Source: Odobenus rosmarus divergens (lineage: Eukaryota; Chordata; Mammalia; Carnivora; Odobenidae). Taken from it: DNA of 64,000 nt. The number at the start of each line of letters is the position of its first letter. The stretch's first letter is position 1. This document shows positions 48,349 to 60,563 of this stretch, piece by piece. The DNA is taken from assembly GCF_000321225.1 (NCBI RefSeq), contig NW_004450464.1:1599567-1663566 (forward strand), in the 5' to 3' direction. The position numbers and the translations under genes are program-made. The notes beneath the pieces were generated by a model. The model ran no database searches. It had not been told where the DNA came from and saw nothing but the letters and a program-made list of their open reading frames with translations.

Positions 48349-50582
48349 AAAATTAAGGGCCATGAATGTATATCTAATGTAAGTTATTTTTAATGAACTG
48401 AAAACTGGCCAGTGATCTTTATAAAATGGGCTTAATTCTCAAGGAGCTTATATTCTTGAAAATGAAATTAGACCTAACATTTTCAAGAATGTAATCCATA
48501 AATAAAAAGTTTTAGAGACAATAATAACTGCCATCTGTTCCATCCTAGTGGGAACACACTTAGGTATGCTGTTGCTATTCCTGGGTAGTCATTTTTATTT
48601 CTCTTACTCTCAAAAGAAAATTCTCAAAAGCATGTGCTTACATGAAAGGTGTGGTTTTTCTGAGGCACCGAGTGCATTACTGATGTGCATATTTGAGTTT
48701 TTAAAATCTAGTACTATATCTGGAGAGAAAAAAAAATCACTGAGAGATATAACTACTAGCTTTATATTTTTGAGATTCAACTATTTTCAAAAAGAAATAT
48801 TCTTTAAGCCTTCAGGTAAGACTCACATTTTCTTGAGTCTTATCCAAATCAGAATGTTATTATAATATTTTTATTGCTTGATATACTTAAAATTGCAGTC
48901 ATTGTTTGAAAAAATTTTAAGAATTTCCAGTATTTTTTGTGGCATTGTGCTCGCTTAGATCTTAAATGACCTCAAATATGTACTATTTCCCTAATGGAAT
49001 GTGCTGTAATTCAGAAATGTGTTGTCTGAGTGCCTTGCTGGTTGGCTGGTATCCTCTGGGGAGTCCATTGATTGTAACGAAAGCAAGATGTTTAACACAC
49101 TCTCAGACACAGGTAGGTAGCAGGAATATTAAGCAGCATGATTTCCTGGTATTTAGCATGTCACTAAAACTTAGAAGAACCACAAATTTTACAATTTTTG
49201 ATCAATATAGAACAATGTATCTAATGCTAAGCAGTGTTACACTACACCATTTTGGAATGTTTTCGGATCAGCCATATCATCTGCAGGCGGCCGAGATAGC
49301 TGTGCAGGAGGCATGGGCGAGAATCAACAGTGTTAAGACAGAATCTATGAAGAGTCTTCGTTCTGTAAGTGTTCACCAGTCCTAGAATAGTGCCCTCCAC
49401 AAACCATGTTTTTAAAAGCATGCATGTCTTCCTTGGATACCAAATATGATTTTTTTTGGTCATGGTCAGCTTTGCAATTCCAGAATTAAAGGCATATGAT
49501 CATAGCTTGCTTATTTTAGTCACAGACACTAAAAGTGAAAATGTCAATTATCTAATTCACATTCATCCTTGTTAAAAACATTTCTTGACCCTATGCAAGC
49601 AATAGTCTTGAGAAAATTGACTGCTTATATATGTGTATTACTAGGAAAAAGATTTCGTTTTACCCTGTGAAGTTTATTATATGCTATGGCTTTGCGCTTA
49701 AATACTATCTAGTGCCAAGACTTATTTGAAAGCCAGTGGTGATAATTCAATATGGGATTGCAGTTAATATGTCAGAATTCTATTACTAGCTAAGTAGTTT
49801 CCTTCACTATTATTATTCTTGTACTTTTTTCTAAATTCCTGTGTTGCCAGTTTTTTGAAAGACATGTCAGAATCCACTAGGAATTATGAATAAAGGAAAT
49901 ATGTTAATATTAATAATGAAATGCTGATATTGATTTACACTGAATTTTTAGAAAATGGCCAATGTGGTAATTGAAAGTAAAAGCTTTTAATACTTGAAAT
50001 AAGTAAAAATGAAATTAAATTTAAAAAGTATTGTAAAAATCCACTTAATTTAGATGTGAGTATATTTTATTTTTATGCCCATAATAAAAACATTTTGATG
50101 AAGGTCTCTGGTCATTTAAAACAATCAGTTTGTACTTATGAGCAGTTGAAAATAAAATTCGTTTACGGAGACATGTAGGGATTGGATTCTAATGATACAT
50201 ACTTCCCTACCAAAGGCATTTTAGCAAAGTTGCTCATCGTTTACATTGGATTATAATGACCTTAAAGTCACATGGTCTGCATGATTGAAATAGGAAAAAA
50301 AATATGAAAATATACATACTCAAATTAATATATATACATATATCTATTTTATGAAAGCATTTCTAACACTTCATCTACCTGATTTGAATTATCTTCGCCT
50401 TCCTAGTTTTGACATCCATTTTATACTGTAGTGGCATTTGGAATGTAGGTCTTAAATTTTTGCATAGCTGAAGACATGGTATAGCATTCCAAAATTAATT
50501 GTGGACAAGAAAAAATAAGCTTTTCTGTGTCCCTGCATCTGTTCTCCCCACTAAAATCACAGTTCACATATTGTAGTGGTAA
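48349..50582. other. Repeat-poor unique DNA
   Basis: Contains plus frames of 105 (48548-48865) and 139 codons (48966-49385). Neither matches a protein family I recognise. The second crosses a GC-richer patch at 49270-49330 ('tctgcaggcggccgagatag'). No repeat assigned. Confidence 0.4.
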
Positions 50583-50632
50583 TTTTTTCTTTTTTCTTTC
50601 TTTCTTTCTCCTCCTCCTTTTTTTTTTTTTTT
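50583..50632 (+). repeat. Polypyrimidine tract, (TTTC)n(TCC)n(T)n
   Basis: About 50 T/C bases. On minus it creates a Lys/Arg-rich run inside a 159-codon frame (50421-50900), which is therefore not evidence for a gene. Confidence 0.9.
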
Positions 50633-50926
50633 GCTTTTGTCTTTGCAAATACTTTCTGAAAACTCTTGAGCAACTGACAGAACACTGATGTACTGCTCTG
50701 AGGGACTTACAGATAGGGGATACCTGTGTTTTCCCTAAGGTACACAGGCAGGAAGGGCTGAAAAGGAATGCTTCTGTACCACAAGACTCAAGAGGTCTGT
50801 GAAATGGTTGGCTATTGTCATTCCCTTCAGGATTCTGCTTCTGTGAAAGTAATTCATCTTCACCTTGACTCCCAATCAGAAATTTTGTACTCATCACCAA
50901 AAGGAATTACAATACCCTCTTTTTAT

Positions 50927-51100
50927 TTATTTTTATTTTTTAAAAGATTTTATTTATTTATTTGACAGAAAGCAAGAGAGGCAGGCAGAGGGAGAGGGAG
51001 AAGCAGGCTTCCCACTGAGCAGGGAGCCTGATGCGGGGTGCTGGGATCATGACCTGAGCCGAAGGCAGCCACTTAACTGACTGAGCCACCCAGGTGCCCC
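50927..51100 (-). mobile_element. Carnivore SINE with a small core deletion
   Basis: Tail 'aaaagattttatttatttat', GA-rich block, 'tgatgcggggtgctgggatc' and head 'cacccaggtgcccc'. The segment 'ctcgatcccaggacc' expected in the core is missing. The 18-bp target-site duplication acaataccctctttttat (50909-50926, 51101-51118) is perfect. Confidence 0.97.
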
Positions 51101-51118
51101 ACAATACCCTCTTTTTAT

Positions 51119-53040
51119 ACCCAAGCTCAGATCAGAACACAAAATTCCCAGAACTGGGCAGGAATCAGTAAGCCACATTATCCTATCAGGAGAAAGATAC
51201 CAGGGTGGGATGATAAGCAAAGTAGATGAGAGCAACATTTTGAAACTTTAAGTGTTCTGGAGGGGGGAAAATATTGTCACAGTAACATCTGATAAAGACC
51301 GGAAATAGAAAGATAAATCTAAATAAGCACATTAAAAGAGAGTAAAAACATATTCAAAGAATAATAAGAGTACCAATCCACATGAGTAATGCTGTATTTA
51401 AGGTAAACCAGAAAAGAGATGGCAGTGGAACACATGAAAAAGAATCAGAAACTTCTAGAAAGGACCCAGAGACAATTCTGCTGGCTAATGCTTCTTCTTG
51501 CAATTTCTACAAAAGCAAAGATGGACCCTTTCCCTAATGGGTTAAATATGAGCTGAGAGCGCCTCCTTGTATCTGTGCCTGAACCTTCCAAAGGAAGGAT
51601 CTACCTCCTGGGTGGAAGGGTGAGTCCCCAGCAACCATAGTTGTCTGCTGTCTTGTTACTTAGTAACAAGGAGTAGAGCATTTAAGAACATTGAAATGGA
51701 CCTGTGGGAATCCCTGAGGTGCTTAACAACCTTTAAAAGTGGCCAAAAAAAGTTGGAGTCTGACATTATAGGTAAACATCTAGACTTTGCTCTAATCTGT
51801 AGAACACTGGACACTTGCAGCCTGATTCAGATATTTTTTTCCAGTGTAAGGATGCTTTTTTTTTCTTCAATGAAACAAAAGTCCAACTCTATATGCAGAG
51901 GTTTGGATCCAAACCTAACATTTACAAATTACCGGTTGTCAGTATCTCAAATCCAATAAGGCTAAATTATACATTAAGTGGATGCATAAAAAAGTTTGTT
52001 TTGATTGGTTTAAGTATTTAATCTTGATTTCAGTAGTGCACATCAATTTGTATTTTGTGACTATTTTTGCTATAATTAAATTTCTTCCCTTCCTTGGCTA
52101 TTAGACAAGTAGGGGGGGAAAAAAAGAAATAACAGCTATCTTTCACATTTACTGTGAACAATAAAGCAATGTCATGATCGGTCTTGATCCATATTGATGA
52201 AATGTTACACCTCAGAATTCAGGCAATACAACTACAGAATGAAAGAAAAGTAAAATCATTAAATCTGATCTGTGAGAAGATTAAAAACAAGCCTCCTATA
52301 ATCGCTTACTGCTGCTGGAAGTGGATTAAAAAAATTTAAAAGGCTCTCCTACCACCTCACTAGGAGTTTAATGAAGTATACACCATAAACATCATTAGAA
52401 TTTTGAACAACAAACTGATAATTGAGCTGACCTATTTTTTCTTGTAGAACACATCTCAGAATTTCCTTCATATAAAAGCAGTTTTGACTTTATTTTCTCA
52501 AATTTTTTAATATTCTCATGTACTTGGTAATGACAGTATAGCTTACCGTGCAACTTTGATTGCTTATCTACAAAGGTCTGTCTCTATTCATATAATCATA
52601 GAGTCATGGCTTAAAGCAAAGTTCACATTAGAAAGAACAAAGTCACAAATTTAGCACAAGTTCCTTTATATAAAAATCCTATAAAGGGAAACAAATCTCC
52701 AGTAGTCTAAGTTTCCCCCTCCCTGGCTTTCATGCTTCCATCAAGAAGAATGAAGAGTTAGCCCCAGAAATTTCTTGTACTTCACAAAATAGTGACACTC
52801 ACACCACTATCAACGTTGAGACCATCAAGGCTCATCTAACTTTGCCTTTTATTCGTGTTTATGTCTATTACAACTAGAAGCTAAAGACTCACTCTTACTC
52901 AAACCATACTGCCTGCCCAGTTTTCTCCCACCGTAGGGTCTTTGCCTCGGTTGCTCCTTCCATTCTGTCTAGAACCCTGTTGGTTCTGGTTTTCCTAGGC
53001 TCAGCAGATCTTATACCAGCGTCACATTCTCAGTGATGTC
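51119..53040. other. Repeat-poor unique DNA
   Basis: No exon or repeat recognised. Overlapping plus frames at 51696-52021 are unremarkable. Confidence 0.4.
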
Positions 53041-53057
53041 TCACATAGCCACATTTT

Positions 53058-53250
53058 TTTTTTAAAGATTTTATTTCTTTATTTGAGAGAGAGAGAATGA
53101 GAGATAGAGAGCACGAGAGGGAAGAGGGTCAGAGGGAGAAGCAGACTCCCCGCTGAGCAGGGAGCCCGATGCGGGACTCGATCCCGGGACTCCAGGATCA
53201 TGACCTGAGGCGAAGGCAGTCGCTCAACCGACTGAGCCACCCAGGCACCC
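53058..53250 (-). mobile_element. Carnivore SINE
   Basis: Complete, with 'gagagagagagaatgagaga', 'gatgcgggactcgatcccgg' and head 'gccacccaggcaccc'. Perfect 17-bp target-site duplication tcacatagccacatttt (53041-53057, 53251-53267). Same subfamily type as the inner SINE at 4.7 kb. Confidence 0.97.
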
Positions 53251-53419
53251 TCACATAGCCACATTTTAAAAAAATGTAATCTCCCCTCCTCTTGTCGTTC
53301 CTTATCCGCCTCCCATCCCTTATGTTTATCTCTGGTGTATATCACTCTTTACATATAAATGTGTGTGTAAACTTTATTATTATAAATAAATTACACATAT
53401 GTAACTTATTTGATTATTT

Positions 53420-53550
53420 ATATTTCCTTGCAAGAATAGAAGCTCCAAGAAAGTAAGAACATCGCCTATTGTGTATCTCCTACACTTAGAATAGTGCCTA
53501 GACTATTAGTTTGTAATCAAGAAATATTTGTTGAAGGAATGAATGAATGA
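53420..53550 (+). repeat. L2-type LINE 3' end
   Basis: 'tagaagctccaagaaagtaa', 'cctattgtgtatctcctaca', 'cttagaatagtgcctagact' and 'gaaatatttgttgaaggaat' + 'gaatgaatga' are the L2 3' end in order. Confidence 0.8.
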
Positions 53551-54049
53551 TATTAGAATATTTCCTAAGTTTATATCACTCTTAGGAAAGATTTTTTAAA
53601 TGCCAGTAAATTAACTACTTGTAGGTAGTAGAAAAACAAAATCACTCTCAAATGATGAACACATTTGTGCATTCTCAAAGAAACTAGAAATAGTAATATT
53701 AAACACTTCTTATAACTATGAAACACCCACAAAAGTCTATAATGAGCAGCTATATCATACCTGAAGGAGAGGCATTTTCCTTTCTAATTTTTTCACTTGG
53801 ACAAATGCCTAGTCCATTTACACCCTTGTAAGAAGGCAAATTGTAGCCCCCAGGATCTGTATATTATAACTATGAATGTTTATGGCTCATCATGAAAAAA
53901 GCTGCAAATATAGAATAGTATTCTCTGTCTTCTTTGTATTCAAAATGATGGCATAGTCTTTGAGAATTATCAGTACGAAAACTGGAAAAATACACCAAGG
54001 TAATTTAAGTGGACACATGGTAACTAAGTATATAGGAATGGTGGAAGGA
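53551..54049. other. Unassigned DNA
   Basis: No feature recognised. Confidence 0.4.
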
Positions 54050-54816
54050 CAGGCATACCTTGTTTTATCGTGCTCCGCTTGATTGCACTATGCAGATATT
54101 ACAGTTTTGACAAGTTTTACACATTTTACAAACTTTAGTGGAGGCGGTAACTGCAGGTGTGATGGAATTAGCAAAAGAACCAGAATTGGAAGTGAAGCCT
54201 GAAGATGTGATTGAATTGTTACGATCTCATGACAAAATGTTAATGGGTGAGGAGGGACAAACAAAGGAAATGGTTTCTTAACATGGCATCTACCCCTGGT
54301 GAAGATGCTTAGGAAGACTGTTGAAATGACAACAAAGGATTTAGACTATTATGTAAACCGAATTGATAAAGCAGAGGCAGGTTTTGAAAGGACTGACACC
54401 AATTTTGAAAGAAGTTGTACTATGGGTAAAAAGCTGTCAACCGGCATTGTATGCTACAGAGAACTTTGTGAAAGGAACAATCAATAGATGTGACAAGCGT
54501 CCGTGTTGTCTTGTTTTAAGAAATTACAGCAGCTACCACAGCCTTCAGCAACCACCACCCTTATCAGCCAGCAGCCATCAACATGGAGGCAAGAGCCCCC
54601 ACCAGCAAAAAAGATAACAACTCACTGAAAGCTTAAGTCATGTACATTGTTTGTTTAGACATAATACTGTCACGCATTTAATAGACTACTGTGTAGTGTA
54701 AACATAATTATATGTACTGGAAAACTGAAAAAACATCACTTGACCCTCTTGATTGCAATATTTGCTTTATTTTGGTGGTCTGGAAGTGAACCTGCAATAT
54801 CTCTGAGGTGTGTCTG
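54050..54816 (+). mobile_element. Internally deleted Tigger1-type (pogo-like) DNA transposon
   Basis: Both termini survive: 'caggcataccttgttttatc' on the left, and 'tgcaatatctctgaggtgtg' + 'tctg' on the right, whose reverse complement begins cagacacacctcagagata. The expected TA target duplications have mutated. The body retains only the C-terminal part of the transposase: 54138 onward reads ELEVKPEDVIELLRSHDK, then the segments at 54299-54487 and 54363-54617 in shifted frames (including FERTDTNFERS and RCDKRPCC). The helix-turn-helix and DDE regions are deleted, so it is dead. The remaining order and the 3' non-coding part match Tigger1. Confidence 0.92.
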
Positions 54817-56119
54817 TGTACGTTTTTAACAGTCTTTGGCTAAACCCATTTCTGTGAAATGTGAGATTGTTTCCTAAGCAAACTTTAGTGGGTTTATCTG
54901 GAAAAGTTGTACCTCTGTGATAAGCAATTAGCACTTTCTAAGGTTAAGAAATTGTGTTTTTTTAAAAAGTAAATAGGTATCGATTTCCATTTGGCTTGAA
55001 GAGTTTTTGAAACTCTGTGTGTCTAGCACAAAAGTGCCTTGCTAGTACTTTGTCGTATACCAGGCTGTGATGTCGCTCCTACTGCGGATCCATATCCAAG
55101 TAAACTCTTGATCTTCTGTTAAATGTAGTGGAAGGCGTTATTCTCTGTTATTTCCAAATAGAGCTTCCTTGATCTAGAAGGGTCTTATTATCAAAGATGC
55201 CTGCATTTTTCAGTGGGCTTTTCACCATTTCACATTATGGAAATGAAGACACATACACACACACATACACACACACACACAAATGTAGTGGGCTGTATTT
55301 GTTGATTAATTTATGAGTGTCATAGCATATAGGCTTGGAGAATGATTAAAATGGCTGACTGCATGATCTGCTTATTTGTTAATTAACTTTGTTTCATCAC
55401 ACAGACCATTTTTATATTGTGGCATACATAGTTTTGAATGTTATGAATTGTATTTTAATAAAATGAATTTAATCATATTGCATAACCAATGTGAATTCTT
55501 CTTCTTAAGCATTTTCTTCTGACAAATTTAATGAGATAGAATAAATTTATATTTATGCTACAGTGCAATTTTATGCATATATGACTGTTAAAGCATATAT
55601 GTTCATCCTGCAGTATGTTTACCTTGCATCCCAGAAAAAATATTCTTAGCAATTTCACAGTCCTTTTTTATATCAGGCTATAATGGGTTTTCTGTTAGTT
55701 TGCACACCACATAATAGCCAGGCTAGCATAAATATTTTAAGGGGAAAAGGGAAATATTCATTGACATTACACTATGTACCTGGCACCCATCATCACTTCC
55801 CTTCTAATAATAGAAACATTGAGATTTTATGGAAAAAAGGAATTAATTTGTTTTAATCAGTATTTTCATTGGTCTTTTCAAAATAATATACACATGTGGT
55901 TTAAAATTCAAATGATACTAACATCATGCTGATAAAAAGTCATTTTCATTTTCAATGATTTTAGCTATTTTCCATATATAGAGCTATTTTTCATATGCAT
56001 ATATAAAATGGCTAAAATATACGTACTAATTTTAGTAAACTTTTTACCTTGATGTATCCATTTTGGAAACTATCAACTAGCTCTATATTGGGCAATGAAA
56101 AATTAGCTCGCACACATTC
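54817..56119. other. Unassigned AT-rich DNA with a CA microsatellite
   Basis: An interrupted (CA)n run lies at 55249-55281. The rest is AT-rich with no recognised gene or repeat. Confidence 0.5.
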
Positions 56120-56575
56120 TACCTTCTCCTCTTTTAATAAAATAATGTGATTCTATTAATTTCCTTCGAAGCATGCCTTTGGCTTCACTCTGCACATTTT
56201 GATGTTGCCTTTGCATATCAACTCATTTGAAAATGTTTTCTATTCTCCTTATAACTCCTCTTTACTTTTATTACAAAAGTATTGTTTGTTTTCAAATAGT
56301 TGAGGATTTTCTAGTGCTTTCTTTGGAATTAGTTTATATCAATTTGTTGGACTCGTACCACATATTCTGTATGGTATCAATGCCTCAGGTGACCATATGA
56401 CCTTGTATATGATTGATCTCAGTGAATGCTTCATGTGATCCTGAAAATAATATGTATTCTGCTCTCTTTGAGGGGAGCATTCTATAAATACCAATGAGAT
56501 CAGATTGCGGCAGTTGATAGTGTTACTCAAGATTTTTGTATCATATTCACCTCTGTCTACACCTGAATTCATAGG
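56120..56575 (-). mobile_element. Old LINE-1 ORF2 relic
   Basis: Antisense blocks in order: 'tcgaagcatgcctttggctt', 'cacattttgatgttgccttt', 'gattgatctcagtgaatgct', 'ataatatgtattctgctctc', 'agcattctataaataccaat' and 'ggcagttgatagtgttactc'. These follow the antisense of L1 ORF2 upstream of the RT. Strongly diverged. Confidence 0.7.
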
Positions 56576-56607
56576 CACATAGTGGATCCTAATAATTGTG
56601 TGTGTGT

Positions 56608-56829
56608 TTTTTTTTAAAGGCAGGGTTTTTTTTTTTTTTAAGATTTTATTTATTTGTCAGAGAGAGAGAGGGAGAGGGAGAGAGAGAGCACAAGCAGGGG
56701 GAATGGCAGGCAGAGGGAGAAGCAGGCTCCCCGCTGAGTAAGGAGCCTGATGCAGGACTTGATCCCAGACCCTGGGATCATGACCTGAGCTGAAGGCAGA
56801 CGCTTAACCAACAGAGCCACCTAGGCATC
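56608..56829 (-). mobile_element. Carnivore SINE with a split T-rich tail
   Basis: Body from 56626 ('aagattttatttatttgtca') to head 'agagccacctaggcatcc'. The tail shows two T runs (56607-56615 and 56626-56639) separated by aaaggcaggg. Flanks share taattgtgtg...ttt (about 56593-56609 and 56832-56844), differing by one TG unit, which is the likely target-site duplication. Confidence 0.93.
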
Positions 56830-56844
56830 CCTAATTGTGTGTTT

Positions 56845-57954
56845 AATAAATGAAAACCACTATGAAAATATTTGAATAAATGCTTTGAAATTAATAATTA
56901 AAAAATAACATGTAAGGACCTGTGTTTTTTTCTAAAAAATAAAACAGTGGTAAATTTATATCTTTTCATTTCTACCATTTTTAAATGTAACTAGAATTTT
57001 CAAAATCAGAAACCTCCAAGTACAAAACAATGAATTTAAAAAGTCAGTGAATTCCTATGAGTATAAGATAATCATCTAATTATTACTTTGTGTTCATTTA
57101 TTGAATGTTGTAAAATATGCCCTTTATATAAATAAGGGCAAATGAGGTCTTAAAAATAAATGAATGATAATAGTGCGTGCTCAAAGAGCACTCACTGCTT
57201 GTTACATTACAAAATAAATTAAGAGGAATGTTCTTCTATTTGTTTAAATTAATTTTTAATTTAGTGCCTATTTTTGCTAAGAATGGTGATAGGCTTTCAT
57301 AAGATACTGTCTTGTGAATTCATAGAATGTTAATATGATGCTGAGTAAAATTTGACTTTTATTTTACTTAGACTTTCCCAGTGCCTAACATAGTGTCTGG
57401 GGAACAGCATTATCTCAGAATTGTTTCTGAATGAGCGAAGGGATGATGGGGTTAAATTTTCCAAGTGTTTGAACATTGGAGGGAAAAATTACATGTCCAC
57501 ATCTCTTTTTCAATTTCCTTTGTTTGCTTAGAGACCTCTGGTATCGATCTGAGGCCACTTTTTAATGTTGTCTCAAAGCAAATTATATCCTGAATGATCA
57601 GAAGAAGCCATAAACAAATAGAAGATAAGCAAAAGGATCCGAAAAATATTTTTCCAAATAGAAATATTATTCATTCTATATATAAATTTCTTCATCTGTC
57701 AAGGAAAAATAATGCTACCCATACAAAATTATTGTAAGGAAAAACAATGGTCAAATGTGTTCACTAAGAGTACATGAAGTACTTAATGAAAAATGTGATG
57801 CATTATACAGACTTGAACATTTTATACCAGGACGTTGCCTTGCTTTTATTCTCCGCAAATGAGAATTGCGTGTATTTTTAATATGATTTTTGGTTATTCA
57901 GCCAGTATTGGGGTTTCATGCTTGATGTGTCTATGACATCTTGATTGACTCAGA
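56845..57954. other. Mostly unassigned DNA, weak L2-end trace
   Basis: 57365-57450 ('ttcccagtgcctaacatagt' ... 'ctgaatgagcgaagggatga') loosely matches a sense L2 3' end. The rest is unrecognised. Confidence 0.35.
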
Positions 57955-57992
57955 TTATTTATTTTATTTATTTATTTATTTAATTTATTTTG
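57955..57992 (+). repeat. (ATTT)n tract
   Basis: Imperfect tetranucleotide ATTT/TTTA repeat. Confidence 0.9.
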
Positions 57993-58166
57993 TCCTTCAC
58001 AGTGTTCCTCTGTTGGGAGCACACGCACACACATGCATGTGCATACATATCCACGCACCCACAGAAAATTACAAATGTATTTTAGTCAAGCATAGAAGGA
58101 CGCACAATTCGCAGAAGCATGTTGGCCATCCGGAATAGGAGCAGAGCCAGCATCTCTCCCACTTGC

Positions 58167-58197
<31 letters not shown>

Positions 58198-58353
58198 TAT
58201 TTATTTATTTGAGAGAGAGGGAGCACAAGCAGGGAAAATCAGAGGGAGAAGCAGACTTTACGATGAGCCCAACTTGGGACTCGATCCTGGAACTCTGGGA
58301 TCATGACCCCAGCTGAAGGCAGTCACTTAACCAACTGAGCTACCCAGTAGCCC
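58167..58353 (-). mobile_element. Carnivore SINE with a long T tail
   Basis: T run of over 20 bases, 'aagattttatttatttattt', a shortened GA-rich block, 'gatgagcccaacttgggact', 'gggatcatgaccccagctga' and a worn head 'gagctacccagtagccc'. A short core deletion ('gcagggagcc' region) is seen. No firm target-site duplication. Confidence 0.93.
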
Positions 58354-59959
58354 TCAATTTGTGCTTTTTAAACAGCAGTATTGTCACTGCTGTTCTACCT
58401 GGATCCATAAATATGCCTTAATCCTTTCTGATTCTCTGTCCTGTGATTATATGCCTCCCATCAGAGTGAGGAATTCCCAGCTCCTTACCGCACGTCCAGA
58501 TCTCTGTCCGTCTCCCGACATACATGCCCATTTTAAGGTTTTATATGAAAAAATAATGGAATAGGGTGCTTCTCTCCTTTTTCTCTCAGTTAAGTCTTCA
58601 AAAAGCTTTTTTTCAAAAACCAATAGCTAAAATAAACTTGCTTAACATCTGAAACTGTTTCCATCCTTAACATTGTTTAAAACTTCAGTAACATGCAATA
58701 ATAGTGTCAGGACTCTTTATCTCCTTTAAAGGCGGTATTTATTAAAATTCTTGCTTCAGGTAAAACAGTCCTTTTGTTCTCACCTCCAAATAGGTGTTTA
58801 TCTATTTAAGTACTTTCTAGGCATATTTCAAATGGTCAAATGCATACTTATCAGTGGGTTTTCCCCTCTTACCTCAAATGATTTAATCTGCTGTAATATA
58901 CATAAATTATACATTGATTGCATTAGAAAGGAGCCTAATACCTTTATATACTTTACAGCTATGGGCATAAAAATTACAATTGTGAACATTAGCATTTAAT
59001 TTTCACAAAGCAGCTGCCAGTTTATGATCTCTTAGGATTTTATTTAATTTGTAAGTAGAGTTGAAAGTCATCATGCTTACTCAGATCTGTTCCCTGTCAT
59101 CATACATCACAAATATTCTTTCTAAAATGATACCTTCAGTAGTAAAGGTATTTAGGAACTAAACTCTAGTCTTTTCTTTGTCCTCACTTACTCTATTTTG
59201 CCTCCTTTTTTGGGGGGTCCTTTTATTCCATAAGCCCCATTTTGGCCAGAACATGATGTCTGCACTGCAGTATTATCTGCTCTTTGTGTTGGATTTGATT
59301 TTAAAATAAATTCTAATTGAGATTCTTAACGATTTATTTTTTGAAAGATTTCCCCAAGATTACATAGGGCTCAAGAACAAAAGACAGGCAAAAGACTTCG
59401 AAGAGTGATTTTGGGGGGTTCTCTTTTCCTTCCCCCCCGCAACCACACCTCCAAAAAAAAGAAAAGAAGAAAACTTGTTTACACAGAGAAAGGTTAACAA
59501 AGTTCAAGAGGAGGGAAAGAGCTGCTTAAAAGTTTTGTCAGTTTTCTCCCCTTTTCTTGCTCATGGCTAGCTGATGGAGAAAAGTCCAGACCATTGTCTG
59601 GAGCTCAGAAGCAGGTGGGGCATCACTGACTTAGAATTCCACACTGGAAGTGGTCAGTGCAGCTAATCCTGGGGGGCTGACTGTGTGTCATGTAGTCTCA
59701 CTTACGAAGTGGAAATCAGGAGCTTAACACATCGGTTAGTGTGTCAGCACATGACCAGTGTGTGCGCAGAGAGAATGGTCTTATACCTCCGAGCCACTTC
59801 CCACCCTCCTGGGGAAGTACACGTCTGCCTATCGTATTGTTTGACTTTTATTTATTATTACAGATAATCTCTTTATATACAACCAAAGCTCCATTTGGTG
59901 CTAATGCATAACTAAACCATTCTTTTCTACTACCTCAGGCAGTTTACAAGGTGAACTAA
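58354..59959. other. Repeat-poor unique DNA
   Basis: No exon or repeat recognised. The stretch 59405-59465 is low complexity (G run, C run, A run). Confidence 0.4.
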
Positions 59960-60060
59960 TATTATCTGTACCCATCTAGTCTGTCTATGTCTTTATCCAT
60001 CTATCTATATGTATATTGGCACACGCACACAAACACACATAAAACTACGTGTGCATATAT
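59960..60060 (+). repeat. Degenerate (ATCT)/(CA)-rich tract
   Basis: 'tatccatctatctatatgta' followed by 'cacacgcacacaaacacaca'. Low-complexity. Confidence 0.7.
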
Positions 60061-60430
60061 ACATTTGCACATGGAACATGGAAAAAGCTGCACCAAAGTC
60101 AGTTTGAATTTTTTTGGTTCTTGGGCTGGTTGGAATCAGGATTGGTGCCACAAAATTAAAATGTAAATACTGCAATAAAAATCCTGGTTCCTGGATAGGT
60201 TTGGATGATCCCAAATTTAAACAGTATTCCCACAGCACTTCTGAGCAGGAGGTGGAAAATCGTAACAAAAATTGTTGCATTCAGAGAAAGGCACGAAGCC
60301 CAAGGAACCAGGAGGAAACGGAGACTATTTTCCCAATACACCTGTCTTTCCGGCATAAAGTGTTCTAAATCCTTGTTTTTTCTAAGAAAGTAGTGCATAT
60401 TATTGTAGAAACAAGTTCCCATGCAGATAT
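60061..60430. other. Repeat-free block with overlapping open frames on both strands
   Basis: Plus frames 60114-60368 and 60205-60393 and minus frames 60005-60280 and 60156-60422 are open together. None resembles a known family. A stop-poor patch can be a chance result or constrained non-coding DNA. Confidence 0.35.
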
Positions 60431-60517
60431 TTTATTCATAATATATATGCAAGTTAGTTATTAATAATGTAGTTTCCATTTTCTTTACATATATTTTTCT
60501 CTATTTATACATGTGAC

Positions 60518-60561
<44 letters not shown>
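60518..60561 (+). repeat. (TA)n(GT)n microsatellite
   Basis: About 6 TA units followed by 15 GT units. Confidence 0.96.

Positions 60562-60563
<2 letters not shown>

Noticed and set aside
50421..50900. 159-codon minus-strand open frame with a Lys/Arg-rich middle
   Set aside because: The basic run is the translation of a polypyrimidine tract at 50583-50632. The flanks resemble no protein and there is no coding support.
54299..54617. Plus frames with plausible protein text
   Set aside because: Remnants of Tigger1 transposase lacking its DNA-binding and catalytic regions.
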